A stretch of DNA of 64,000 bases. It comes from Rhodanobacteraceae bacterium. Its GTDB lineage: Bacteria > Pseudomonadota > Gammaproteobacteria > Xanthomonadales > Rhodanobacteraceae. Positions 1-8,025 of the stretch are shown piece after piece. Numbering within the stretch: position 1 is the stretch's first letter; every line of letters starts with the position of its first letter. The translations under genes and the position numbers were made by a program. Under the pieces are notes generated by a model. The model was not told where the DNA came from and searched no databases. It worked only from the letters and a program-made list of their open reading frames with translations. The stretch covers positions 620,001-684,000 of the forward strand of contig CP126120.1 of assembly GCA_030123585.1 (NCBI GenBank), read 5' to 3'.

Positions 1-453
1 AAGCACTACTTCGAAACCGTGGCGATGGCCAAGGCTTCGGGCAGCGCGATCGAGGCAAAGCAACTGGGCTACCTGCGCGACACCGACGTGGTCGTGTTCA
101 ACGCCAACGAACTGCTGTACGTCGCGAAGAACGTCGCGGCATCGCTGGCCGAATCCGGCTGGCGCCCGCCGCTGCCGCAGGCGACGCACGTCGCGGGCGA
201 CGTCGGCACCGCCACCTTCAAGGCGCAACTCGTGAACATGCTTGCCGGAAACTTCATTTCCGAACACGACATGGAAATCGCCACCCGCATCGCCGACACC
301 CTGTGCGGCGGCAACATCGAGCGCGGCAGCACCGTCGATGCGCAATGGCTGCTGGATCTCGAACGCCGCCACTTCATGGAACTGGCGCAAATGGAAAAGA
401 CCCAGGCGCGCATCGCGCACACCATGACCACCGGCAAACCGCTCAGGAACTGA
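1..453 (+). CDS. 3-hydroxyacyl-CoA dehydrogenase/enoyl-CoA hydratase, C-terminal part (cut by window start)
   Basis: About 150 codons of the C-terminal end of a fatty-acid beta-oxidation enzyme are present; the reading frame is already open at base 1 and stops at 451-453. The residues match the tail of the roughly 790-residue bacterial proteins that join a 3-hydroxyacyl-CoA dehydrogenase to an enoyl-CoA hydratase (FadB/FadJ-like), including the characteristic ending TGKPLRN. The catalytic domains lie outside the window. The gene is followed after 89 bp by a thiolase on the same strand, the usual pairing of the second and third steps with the last step of the cycle. The family is assigned from recalled similarity of the tail and from this neighbour. 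Confidence 0.8.
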   Translation, partial: KHYFETVAMAKASGSAIEAKQLGYLRDTDVVVFNANELLYVAKNVAASLAESGWRPPLPQATHVAGDVGTATFKAQLVNMLAGNFISEHDMEIATRIADTLCGGNIERGSTVDAQWLLDLERRHFMELAQMEKTQARIAHTMTTGKPLRN

Positions 454-530
454 GAATCGTGGATCGCAAACAGGGAATCGCAAAAGCGACGCTTTCCGAT
501 TCCCGATTCTCCATTCCCGATTCACGATTG
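454..530. repeat. Nested palindromic intergenic element
   Basis: Between the two beta-oxidation genes lies an imperfect palindrome. Outer arms AATCGTG (455-461) and CACGATT (523-529) enclose GGGAATCG (473-480) with CGATTCCC (497-504), and inside them AAAGC (483-487) with GCTTT (491-495). The right half also repeats ATTCCCGATTC-like units. It could fold in the bicistronic mRNA. No protein is encoded here. Confidence 0.6.
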
Positions 531-542
531 AGGAACGAAATC

Positions 543-1739
<1,197 letters not shown>

Positions 1740-1750
1740 ACAGGCACCCA

Positions 1751-2017
1751 TCAAGCAGCGTGCAGTTCTTCGCGAATCACGCGCCGCAACGTGCGTTCGA
1801 GCGTGCCCTCGCGATCTTCGATATGGGCGCGCAGCGCCTCGTTGATCAGGGTCTGGTAGTTGCCGCCTCCGGCAACCTGTTTGCGAAACCAGTTCACGAT
1901 GTCCGCATCCAGGCGGATGGTGATGCGTTCCTTGCCGGCGTTTTCCTGCTGGATGCGAGCCAACGCAGGAACGTCCTTGGCGTGCTTGGCGTGGCTGAAA
2001 TCGTATTCTTTGCGCAT
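1751..2017 (-). CDS. brnA: BrnA-type antitoxin
   Basis: An 88-residue protein with the ribbon-helix-helix-like core of BrnA antitoxins: ITIRLDADIVNWFRKQ followed by NYQTLINEALR. BrnA proteins bind and neutralise BrnT and repress their own operon. The ATG at 2017 is preferred over a TTG at 2023 because GGAGAA sits about seven bases upstream of it. The gene starts two bases after the toxin stop codon, so the order is toxin then antitoxin, as in known brnTA operons. It converges on the thiolase gene with only 11 bp between the stop codons. The tail after residue 60 is rich in charged residues and is presumably the toxin-binding part (inference). Confidence 0.85.
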   Translation of the reverse strand: MRKEYDFSHAKHAKDVPALARIQQENAGKERITIRLDADIVNWFRKQVAGGGNYQTLINEALRAHIEDREGTLERTLRRVIREELHAA

Positions 2018-2019
2018 GA

Positions 2020-2310
2020 TCAATTCTCCGGGTAATGACGAGCTTCGGCGCGGCTGGCGCGGCGCGCGGAAATGACGCGGATCACGTCAGCGCTGCGTTC
2101 CGTCCATACCACCAGCAACACGCGGGACGAAAAGCCCATTCCCATCGTCACATAGCGCGTCTCGCCGCTCGCGTCGGCATCCTCGATGGTTCGTCCATGG
2201 GGATCTTCGAGCGCTCCCACCGCATCGGTGAAATCCACGCCATGCTTGGCGAGATTGGCGGCGCGCTTGGCTTCGTCCCATTCGTATCGCACAGGCACAG
2301 TGTATGCCAT
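2020..2310 (-). CDS. brnT: BrnT-type toxin
   Basis: A 96-residue member of the BrnT family, small RelE-fold ribonucleases that inhibit translation. Visible family features are the N-terminal YEWDEAKRAANLAKHGVDF block, then DPHGRTIEDA, then a C-terminal VIRVISARRASRAEARHY segment with the basic residues expected of the active face. ATG at 2310 is taken as the start because it leaves the usual short leader before the EWD motif; a GTG at 2331 would add seven residues. Neither has a clear Shine-Dalgarno sequence. It is followed two bases later by brnA. A perfect inverted repeat covers the start codon and is described separately. Confidence 0.85.
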   Translation of the reverse strand: MAYTVPVRYEWDEAKRAANLAKHGVDFTDAVGALEDPHGRTIEDADASGETRYVTMGMGFSSRVLLVVWTERSADVIRVISARRASRAEARHYPEN

Positions 2311-2321
2311 TTGTGCATACA
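2301..2321. promoter_or_regulatory. Perfect 7-bp inverted repeat over the brnT start, candidate BrnA operator
   Basis: TGTATGC (2301-2307) and GCATACA (2315-2321) form exact arms around a seven-base spacer that contains the brnT ATG (2308-2310 on the opposite strand). BrnA-family antitoxins are autorepressors, so an operator here is plausible. Operator function is inferred. Confidence 0.5.
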
Positions 2322-2341
2322 CATCAACCACGTGTGATGCG

Positions 2342-2827
2342 TCAGAAAATCAAGGCCAGCGCGAATGTGCCGAGCATCATGAACGCCACCGCGAGTTTGA
2401 TCGCGGTGCCGATCAGAAGTCCGATCCAGGTGCCGAAGCCGACCTTGGCGGCGTGTTCGATCGGACTTCCCGAAACGAGTTGCCCGATGACCGCGCCGAC
2501 GAACGGACCAAAAAAAATTCCGGGGATGCCGAAGAACAATCCCACGATGGTGCCGATCAGCGCGCCCCACACCGCGGCCTTGCTGGCGCCGTACTTCTTC
2601 GCGCCATAGGTGCCGGCGAAGAAGTCGAACACGATCGAGAACGCGGCCAGCACGCCGAGGATCACGATCACCCACACCGGGATTTTCTGGAAGTGCCCGA
2701 CCCACGCTGCCAGCAGCATGCCGCCGAACATGATCGGGATGCCCGGCAGGTTGGGCAGGATCGAAGCGACGAAGCCGGTGGCGATGATGATGCCGGCGAC
2801 GACGTACCAGAGGATGGCCCAGTCCAT
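2342..2827 (-). CDS. DUF456 family membrane protein
   Basis: A 161-residue, almost wholly hydrophobic inner-membrane protein of the DUF456 family, for which no biochemical role is established. Four to five membrane segments can be seen, with a Gly-rich core (GTYGAKKYGASKAA, then GTIVGLFFGIPGIFFGPFVGA) typical of the family and a proline-bearing motif after the first segment (LPNLPGIP). ATG at 2827 gives a first membrane segment starting at residue 4. It lies just upstream of brnT on the same strand with only 10 bp between its stop and the longer brnT start at 2331, so some read-through into the toxin operon is possible. No link to the glycosidase further upstream is evident. Confidence 0.85.
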   Translation of the reverse strand: MDWAILWYVVAGIIIATGFVASILPNLPGIPIMFGGMLLAAWVGHFQKIPVWVIVILGVLAAFSIVFDFFAGTYGAKKYGASKAAVWGALIGTIVGLFFGIPGIFFGPFVGAVIGQLVSGSPIEHAAKVGFGTWIGLLIGTAIKLAVAFMMLGTFALALIF

Positions 2828-2877
2828 AGGCGCAGGATAGCCGGTCGCCCTGATAAGCGGCCGGTTCGCCTGGCATT

Positions 2878-2991
2878 GTCATTCCGGGGCTGCCCGCGCG
2901 TATCGCGGGCAGAACCCGGAATCGGTATCAAGGTGCCTGCCATACCTCGAACCGATTCCGGATTCGGGCCTGCGGCCCGCTCCGGAATGAC
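2878..2991. repeat. Composite palindromic repeat element (REP-like)
   Basis: A 114-bp noncoding element with exact terminal inverted repeats GTCATTCCGG (2878-2887) and CCGGAATGAC (2982-2991). Inside are a strong hairpin CTGCCCGCG/CGCGGGCAG (2890-2912), a long-range pair GGAATCGGT/ACCGATTCC, and a small hairpin GGGCC-TGC-GGCCC. The modular symmetric build is typical of dispersed palindromic repeats in GC-rich gammaproteobacteria. It sits between the glycosidase 3' end and the DUF456 gene. Confidence 0.75.
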
Positions 2992-3065
2992 TAGCGTGTA
3001 TAGGCGGCCGCTACGGAATGGCGACTCCTGCAGGAATGCGATACCCCACCAGTTGGGTTCGAGTT

Positions 3066-5069
3066 TTATCTGGATGGCACCAACTGCAGCGTCAACACCT
3101 CGAACGGTCGCAGCATGATCGTGACCGGGTGACCGGCATCAAGCGTCTTCGGCACGTCGTTGCCGCCGCTGTGCCACACATCACTGACGTCGAAACGGCG
3201 CGCAGCATCCTTCGGCAACTGCAACTGCCGACCGACATCGAGGATCGCGAGGCGCTGCATGTCGTCCGGGTTGCGCAACGTGATGAAGGACTTCTTTGGC
3301 GACCATGCGGCCCAGCCATACACATCCAGCCGCCCGGGGTCGCCACCGATCCAACGCGTGTCGCGCAATACGTCGGCGTTCGCGCGCGACCAGTTGGCCG
3401 CTTGCGCGAGAGTGTCCCAATCCTGCGTCGTCAGCAGCGACGGCGTGATGTACATCTCCTGCAGGTCGGTGCCGGTCGCGAAGTACGAATGCACTTCGTT
3501 GGCGAAGTTGTGGCCGGGATCGGTGTCCAGGTGCACGGCGTGCTGTGCGTAGATGATCCCGTGCAGCATCAGCGAATTGATCGGGAACAGCGGCCCTTTT
3601 TCGACGATGTTGCGGTAGGTCTGCTCGTCGCGATAGGTGATCCATTGCTCGCGGTACGGGCCGACGCCCGTGAAGTTGTGGTCGTAGCCGTCACGCCAGA
3701 TCGAATCGGCGTAGCGCAACCAGAACGGCGAGGCCCAGGTGCCGGTGGTGAGGTTGATGAAGGTGTTCGGCTTGTCGGCGCGGATGTCATCGATCAACTG
3801 GATCGCGGCGGCGAAATCGCTGTCGAACCGGCTGCCCGGATACACGCTGTTGGCGTTGCCGGTGCCGTCGAACTTGAACTGGTTGATGCAATCCTTGTCG
3901 AGCAGCGTCATCACCACTTCGTGGAAGCGCTTCCAGTATTTCGGCGCCGACAATGCGAGGCTGCCATCGACGATGCCGTAGCCGAGTTTGCGACCGTTGG
4001 CCACGCGCTCGTCGTGCGGCTTGCCGTAGCCGCCCCACGGCGACAGCCAGATGCCCGGCGCGGCGCCGTATTTTTCCGCGGCCTTGCACAAAGGCTTGAA
4101 GCCATTAGGGAACGCCTTGCTGAAATTCCAGGCGCCGCTGTAATCGTCCCAGCCGTCGTCGAACAGGAACGAATTCATCTTCACATGACGCTTTTCGACA
4201 AGTTGCCGGCCGAAGGTATTGATGCGGTCGAGCGCCTCGGCCTCGGTGTACGGATTGAAGAAGCCGATGTCGTACCACGAGTTGTAGTGCAGGAACGGCC
4301 GGTACGGATGCGCGCGTTCGCGCTCGATGTAGCGGGCGAAGTTACGCCGCATCTGGCCCGCATGCGCCACACCGATCACAGCGGAGTACGTCACCGACTG
4401 TCCCTTCTTCAACGGCAGCGTACGCTCGACCCACATCCTCACCTTGCCGCGCCACGCATCGGACTTGGACATCGGATGTTCGAAGCCCAGCCAGTCGTCG
4501 TGCGATACCACCGGCGAGCCATTGACCGTGCCTTCGACGAACGCATCCGGCGCGTTCGCACCGAACAACGACACCTTGGTGATCGGCGCGTCCTCGTCGA
4601 GCGCGGTGATCGTGACGATCTCGCGCAGGTAATCCGAATCGTCGCGCTGCACCAGCTTCCAGTCGATCGCCACATGCCCGTTCGGACCGAGGAAACGCCC
4701 TTCGACGGCCTTGCCGGGAAAATGCTCGACCAACCGCGAGGCCCTGGCATCGGCCGGCAGCGCGACTTCGCGCAACTGGCCTTGCAGGCGGAAATCGGAA
4801 GCGGCGAGCGTGCCGCCATCCTTCATGGTCAGCGAGAACGGATCGGTAATTGCAATGGCGGCGTGATGCCATGCGTCGGTCACCACGAGGTTGGACAGCG
4901 CGCCGTCCTCAAGCATCCAGCTCGCGGCGATGGTGCCGTTGCCGAATGCACCCCCCGCTGCGTGTTCCGGCGCGGCGGTTGCGCTCGCGGCAAGCGCCGC
5001 ACTCGCGAACATCGCCAACACAAAGCAGCTCATGCTCGAGCGAGCGGCACCCCGGGGATTGACGGACAT
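3066..5069 (-). CDS. Secreted clan GH-D-like glycoside hydrolase (alpha-galactosidase superfamily)
   Basis: A 667-residue exported protein. An N-terminal signal peptide (hydrophobic stretch about residues 14-32, then TAAPEHA) is followed by a beta-rich domain (about 40-250) and a TIM-barrel region (about 255-560) with HYNSWYDIGFF, FLFDDGWDDY, GIWLSPWGGYGK and FKFDGTGN. The Asp of FKFDG (about residue 401) fits the GH36/GH27-type nucleophile, and Asp460 in SIWRDGYD is a plausible acid/base. A C-terminal beta domain closes the protein. The substrate cannot be read from sequence; related proteins are often loosely called alpha-galactosidase or, wrongly, enterotoxin. There are no transporter, TonB-receptor or other sugar genes beside it. 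An alternative start is Met13, which would shorten the leader. Confidence 0.75.
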   Translation of the reverse strand: MSVNPRGAARSSMSCFVLAMFASAALAASATAAPEHAAGGAFGNGTIAASWMLEDGALSNLVVTDAWHHAAIAITDPFSLTMKDGGTLAASDFRLQGQLREVALPADARASRLVEHFPGKAVEGRFLGPNGHVAIDWKLVQRDDSDYLREIVTITALDEDAPITKVSLFGANAPDAFVEGTVNGSPVVSHDDWLGFEHPMSKSDAWRGKVRMWVERTLPLKKGQSVTYSAVIGVAHAGQMRRNFARYIERERAHPYRPFLHYNSWYDIGFFNPYTEAEALDRINTFGRQLVEKRHVKMNSFLFDDGWDDYSGAWNFSKAFPNGFKPLCKAAEKYGAAPGIWLSPWGGYGKPHDERVANGRKLGYGIVDGSLALSAPKYWKRFHEVVMTLLDKDCINQFKFDGTGNANSVYPGSRFDSDFAAAIQLIDDIRADKPNTFINLTTGTWASPFWLRYADSIWRDGYDHNFTGVGPYREQWITYRDEQTYRNIVEKGPLFPINSLMLHGIIYAQHAVHLDTDPGHNFANEVHSYFATGTDLQEMYITPSLLTTQDWDTLAQAANWSRANADVLRDTRWIGGDPGRLDVYGWAAWSPKKSFITLRNPDDMQRLAILDVGRQLQLPKDAARRFDVSDVWHSGGNDVPKTLDAGHPVTIMLRPFEVLTLQLVPSR

Positions 5070-5156
5070 GCGCGTTCCAGCGGCGCGGGAAGTTCCCCGC
5101 GCCGCCCATTGTGCCCAAACTTGGCGTCATCCGTCAGTCGGATATTGGCTTGCTGG

Positions 5157-5930
5157 CTACCGCTTCGATGGCACGAACTCCGGATGGGCCCGATGTTTGG
5201 GCCGCGGCCACGGACAGATCATTGGCACCCGCTGGCGATACTCGCGATACTCGGGGTGCGCCGCGATCAGGTCGCGTTCTTCCAGGAAGTGCACCGCGAT
5301 CAGGATGTAGCCGGTGGTCGCAAGCGCGAACAGCAGGTGCCCGGTGGTCATGCGCGGGATCGACCAGAACGCGATGATGAAACCCAGCATCAGCGGATGC
5401 CGGACGATGTGGTAATAGAAACTGTCCACGAATTCCGGCGGCGTGTAGCCGATGCCGCGTGCACGCAGCCACACCTGGCGCAGCCCGAACAGATCGAAGT
5501 GGTTGATCACGAACGTGCCGCTCAGGACCACGAGCCAACCGAACGCGGACAGCGCGTACAACAGCCACCACGCCGGCCCCTCGCCAACATCCCAGACCAC
5601 GCCCGGCAACGGCCGCCACTGCCAGTACAGCAGGATCAGCACCAGGCTGCTCAGCAGCACGTAGGTGCTGCGCTCGATCGCCGGGCTCATCCAGCTTGCG
5701 AGCCATTTCTTGAAACCGCGCCGCGCCATGCCGCTGTGCTGCACGGCGAACAGGCCCAGCAACACGATGTCGATGATCCAGTCTCCGACTGCGGCGGCCG
5801 AATCGGGCATCGGATGATTCAGGGTCTTCGGCAGGGGTATGTCGGCGACGAAGCCGATGGCGTAAAGGAACGTCAGGAAGAACACGACGTAACAAATCAA
5901 GCCGTACAGGAGAATCATGGTGCTACGCAT
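5157..5930 (-). CDS. mddA: MddA-like methanethiol S-methyltransferase / NnrU-ICMT family membrane protein
   Basis: A 257-residue integral membrane protein with five to six hydrophobic segments and the isoprenylcysteine-methyltransferase-type C-terminal signature: YYHIVRHPLMLGF, then FLEERDL, then YREYRQRVPM. The internal blocks QHSGMARRGFKKW, ERSTYVLLSS, LYWQWRPLPG and INHFDLFGLRQVW closely resemble what I recall of MddA, which uses S-adenosylmethionine to turn methanethiol into dimethyl sulfide. ATG at 5930 has GGAGAG seven bases upstream. No sulfur genes lie next to it, so the substrate rests on resemblance alone; a general ICMT-family methyltransferase is the alternative. Confidence 0.7.
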   Translation of the reverse strand: MRSTMILLYGLICYVVFFLTFLYAIGFVADIPLPKTLNHPMPDSAAAVGDWIIDIVLLGLFAVQHSGMARRGFKKWLASWMSPAIERSTYVLLSSLVLILLYWQWRPLPGVVWDVGEGPAWWLLYALSAFGWLVVLSGTFVINHFDLFGLRQVWLRARGIGYTPPEFVDSFYYHIVRHPLMLGFIIAFWSIPRMTTGHLLFALATTGYILIAVHFLEERDLIAAHPEYREYRQRVPMICPWPRPKHRAHPEFVPSKR

Positions 5931-5972
5931 GGCTGCTCTCCGACGATGATGAACTGATGCGGCTCGCCCACT

Positions 5973-6401
5973 TCACTCGACCAGCGCGACGCCCGAACCG
6001 CCCATGGCCTCGGGCAGATCCATGAGCTTGGTCACGCCGTCGCGAACCGGCAGCACGGTTTCCTGGTAGTGCACGTGTACACCGGGTACGAAATCGAAAT
6101 CCTCGATCACCGCCGCATACACATCGACCAATCCCCATGCAGGGTGCTCGGTCAGCACGTGGCCCCCGCATTGCCTGCACCAGCGACGTACGCTGGCAGG
6201 CGTCTTCGCATAGCTGTCGAGTCGTTCTTCGCCCTTGGTGATCCGAACCGCCACCTTCGGCCACAAGGTGAATGCGTTCACTGGCCCGGCCGACCAACGG
6301 CGGCAGGATTCGCAATGGCAATAGCCCATCGCTTCGGGCGAACCGGTCAGGACGACTTCGATGGCACCACAGAAACAATGTGCGACGTGCGTCTCGGTCA
6401 T
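5973..6401 (-). CDS. GFA/CENP-V fold zinc protein
   Basis: A 142-residue protein of the GFA family (glutathione-dependent formaldehyde-activating enzyme-like, Mss4 fold). The zinc ligands are in place: HCFCG at residues 8-12, CHCESC at 28-33 and CRQCGG around residue 75. The family binds two zinc ions, but most members have no proven reaction and the original formaldehyde role is disputed. The ATG at 6401 is preferred over one six bases upstream (6407) because GGAGGG then lies at the normal distance; with the upstream ATG it would abut the start codon. It stands 80 bp downstream of the di-haem protein on the same strand. Confidence 0.85.
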   Translation of the reverse strand: MTETHVAHCFCGAIEVVLTGSPEAMGYCHCESCRRWSAGPVNAFTLWPKVAVRITKGEERLDSYAKTPASVRRWCRQCGGHVLTEHPAWGLVDVYAAVIEDFDFVPGVHVHYQETVLPVRDGVTKLMDLPEAMGGSGVALVE

Positions 6402-6481
6402 TTGCATCCCTCCATGCCACGTGAAACACCCTTTGTGCTCCGAATGCGACATGGTGGCCTGCGTGGTTGGGTTGCCGGCAT

Positions 6482-7918
6482 TCACAAGGCCGACAGGAAC
6501 GCCACCAGGTCGCTCTTCTGCTGTTCGGTCATCCCGATGTGGAAGCGCGTGTCGTAGAAATCGACCACGTCGCGCAGCGTCGCCGCCGAGCCGTTGTGGA
6601 AATACGGCGCGCGCGCCGCGAGGCCGCGCAGGTTCGGGCCCTTGAACTTGCCGATGTCGGCCCATTTGCCGGTCAGCATCGCGAGGCCCGGGTCGGTGGT
6701 CTGCACGACCTGGCCGGTCTTGATGTTGGTCAGCGTGTACAGCGGCATGTCCGGCGTGCGCCGGCTGGCGTCGGCGATGCCGATGTTCAGCGGCGCGGCG
6801 ACCGAATGGTTGCCGATGTTGGGCGAGTCGTGGCAGGTGCCGCAGGTGCCGCGGATCACCGGCTGGCCGGTCGCGTCGTTCAGGCCCGCCACGCCCGTGA
6901 TCTGGATCGGCATCGAATCGAACAATTCCTGTCCGCGTGCGATCGCGGCCCGGCCCGGTCGCCACGCGCCGGAGCGGCGCAACACGTCCGGATCGCGCCA
7001 GCGGTCGAACAGGCGCATCACCTTCGGATCAAACGCTTCGGCGGTCGGATCGTTGCCCAGCGCGTCGTTGATGCCGACCCAGAACTTCTGCTGGGCAAGG
7101 ATGTCGGCGCCGCCCATGCCGCTGTCCTCGTTGAGCGGCCCCGCCTCGTCGTCAGCGTATTGCGCGGTGAACTGGTGCGATTCGAACTGGACGATTTCGT
7201 TGATCGTGAGGTCGCTCGGCGCCAGTTTCGCCTGCTCGTGCCCCAGCACGGCGTCGCGCGCCTGCGAAGCCAGACTCTCACGAATGTCCCCGATGTCGAG
7301 GCCTGCATCCATCGGCGGCTTGAACGGCGTGAAAGTCTCGCGGCCGTCCCACATCACCGCGGTGTCCCAGATCAGGTTGGTCGCGGGCAGCGGGCGCCGG
7401 AACAATGACAGTTGCTTCGCGCTGGCGTAGCCGTAGGGATCGTCCACCGCAGTCAAGCGGAACTCCGCGTTGGGCGGCACCGGCAGGCCCACGCGGATCA
7501 CGCCGTGGTCGAGCAGCATCGAATACGCCGCCGCACGCGCCGCGAGCGTTGAAACATCCGCCAGCGGCGAGTTGGCGCCATCGACGGGACGGAAGATCGG
7601 ATCGGTGCCCGCGGTCGCGTTGAACCGCCTGCGCACGTCGGCCGCGGAGATCGTCCAGCCATCCTGTTGCTGGTGGCAGGAATGGCACGAGCGGCCGTTG
7701 CTGCCGAGGCTCTGGAAGAACGGATTGCCCTGGTCGATGGTGCCGCTCGGCGTGCTGGTTTGCAGCCAGCCCGACGGATCGCGCGTGACCAGCGCGCCGG
7801 CGTGTGATGGCTGCGGCGCCTGTTGGGCCGCGCCGCCGGTTGCGACGGCGAGCAGCAACGCTGTTCCTCCGATGCGACGAAAGCGGCCGTGCGATTGCGG
7901 CGGACGGTGCATGGACAT
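6482..7918 (-). CDS. Di-haem c protein of the cytochrome c peroxidase/MauG family
   Basis: A 478-residue periplasmic protein with a signal peptide (hydrophobic core about residues 17-31, GGAAQQA cleavage area). Two CXXCH haem c sites are visible: CHSCH at 78-82 and CGTCH at 359-363. Family members transfer electrons to peroxide or carry out MauG-like oxidations; which one applies here is not evident. The protein is longer than classical peroxidases (about 320-350 residues), with extra sequence between the haem sites, as in the large secreted MauG-like group. ATG at 7918 has GGGGAG seven bases upstream; the frame stays open further upstream but without a usable start. There are no mau genes nearby. 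Confidence 0.85.
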   Translation of the reverse strand: MSMHRPPQSHGRFRRIGGTALLLAVATGGAAQQAPQPSHAGALVTRDPSGWLQTSTPSGTIDQGNPFFQSLGSNGRSCHSCHQQQDGWTISAADVRRRFNATAGTDPIFRPVDGANSPLADVSTLAARAAAYSMLLDHGVIRVGLPVPPNAEFRLTAVDDPYGYASAKQLSLFRRPLPATNLIWDTAVMWDGRETFTPFKPPMDAGLDIGDIRESLASQARDAVLGHEQAKLAPSDLTINEIVQFESHQFTAQYADDEAGPLNEDSGMGGADILAQQKFWVGINDALGNDPTAEAFDPKVMRLFDRWRDPDVLRRSGAWRPGRAAIARGQELFDSMPIQITGVAGLNDATGQPVIRGTCGTCHDSPNIGNHSVAAPLNIGIADASRRTPDMPLYTLTNIKTGQVVQTTDPGLAMLTGKWADIGKFKGPNLRGLAARAPYFHNGSAATLRDVVDFYDTRFHIGMTEQQKSDLVAFLSAL

Positions 7919-8025
7919 GGCGGTACTCCCCGCTTGACAGGACATCACGGGAAACACCGTCACTGGGGAGATTGCGACACGTCGGCCGGTGAGATCGGCG
8001 GCTGGCCAACCGGCGGGCCGTCCGT

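Noticed and set aside
3018..5957. 979-codon open frame on the plus strand opposite the glycosidase and methyltransferase
   Set aside because: It runs antisense through two well-supported genes and its product is rich in Arg, His and Asp without any domain, the usual result of GC-rich codon bias.
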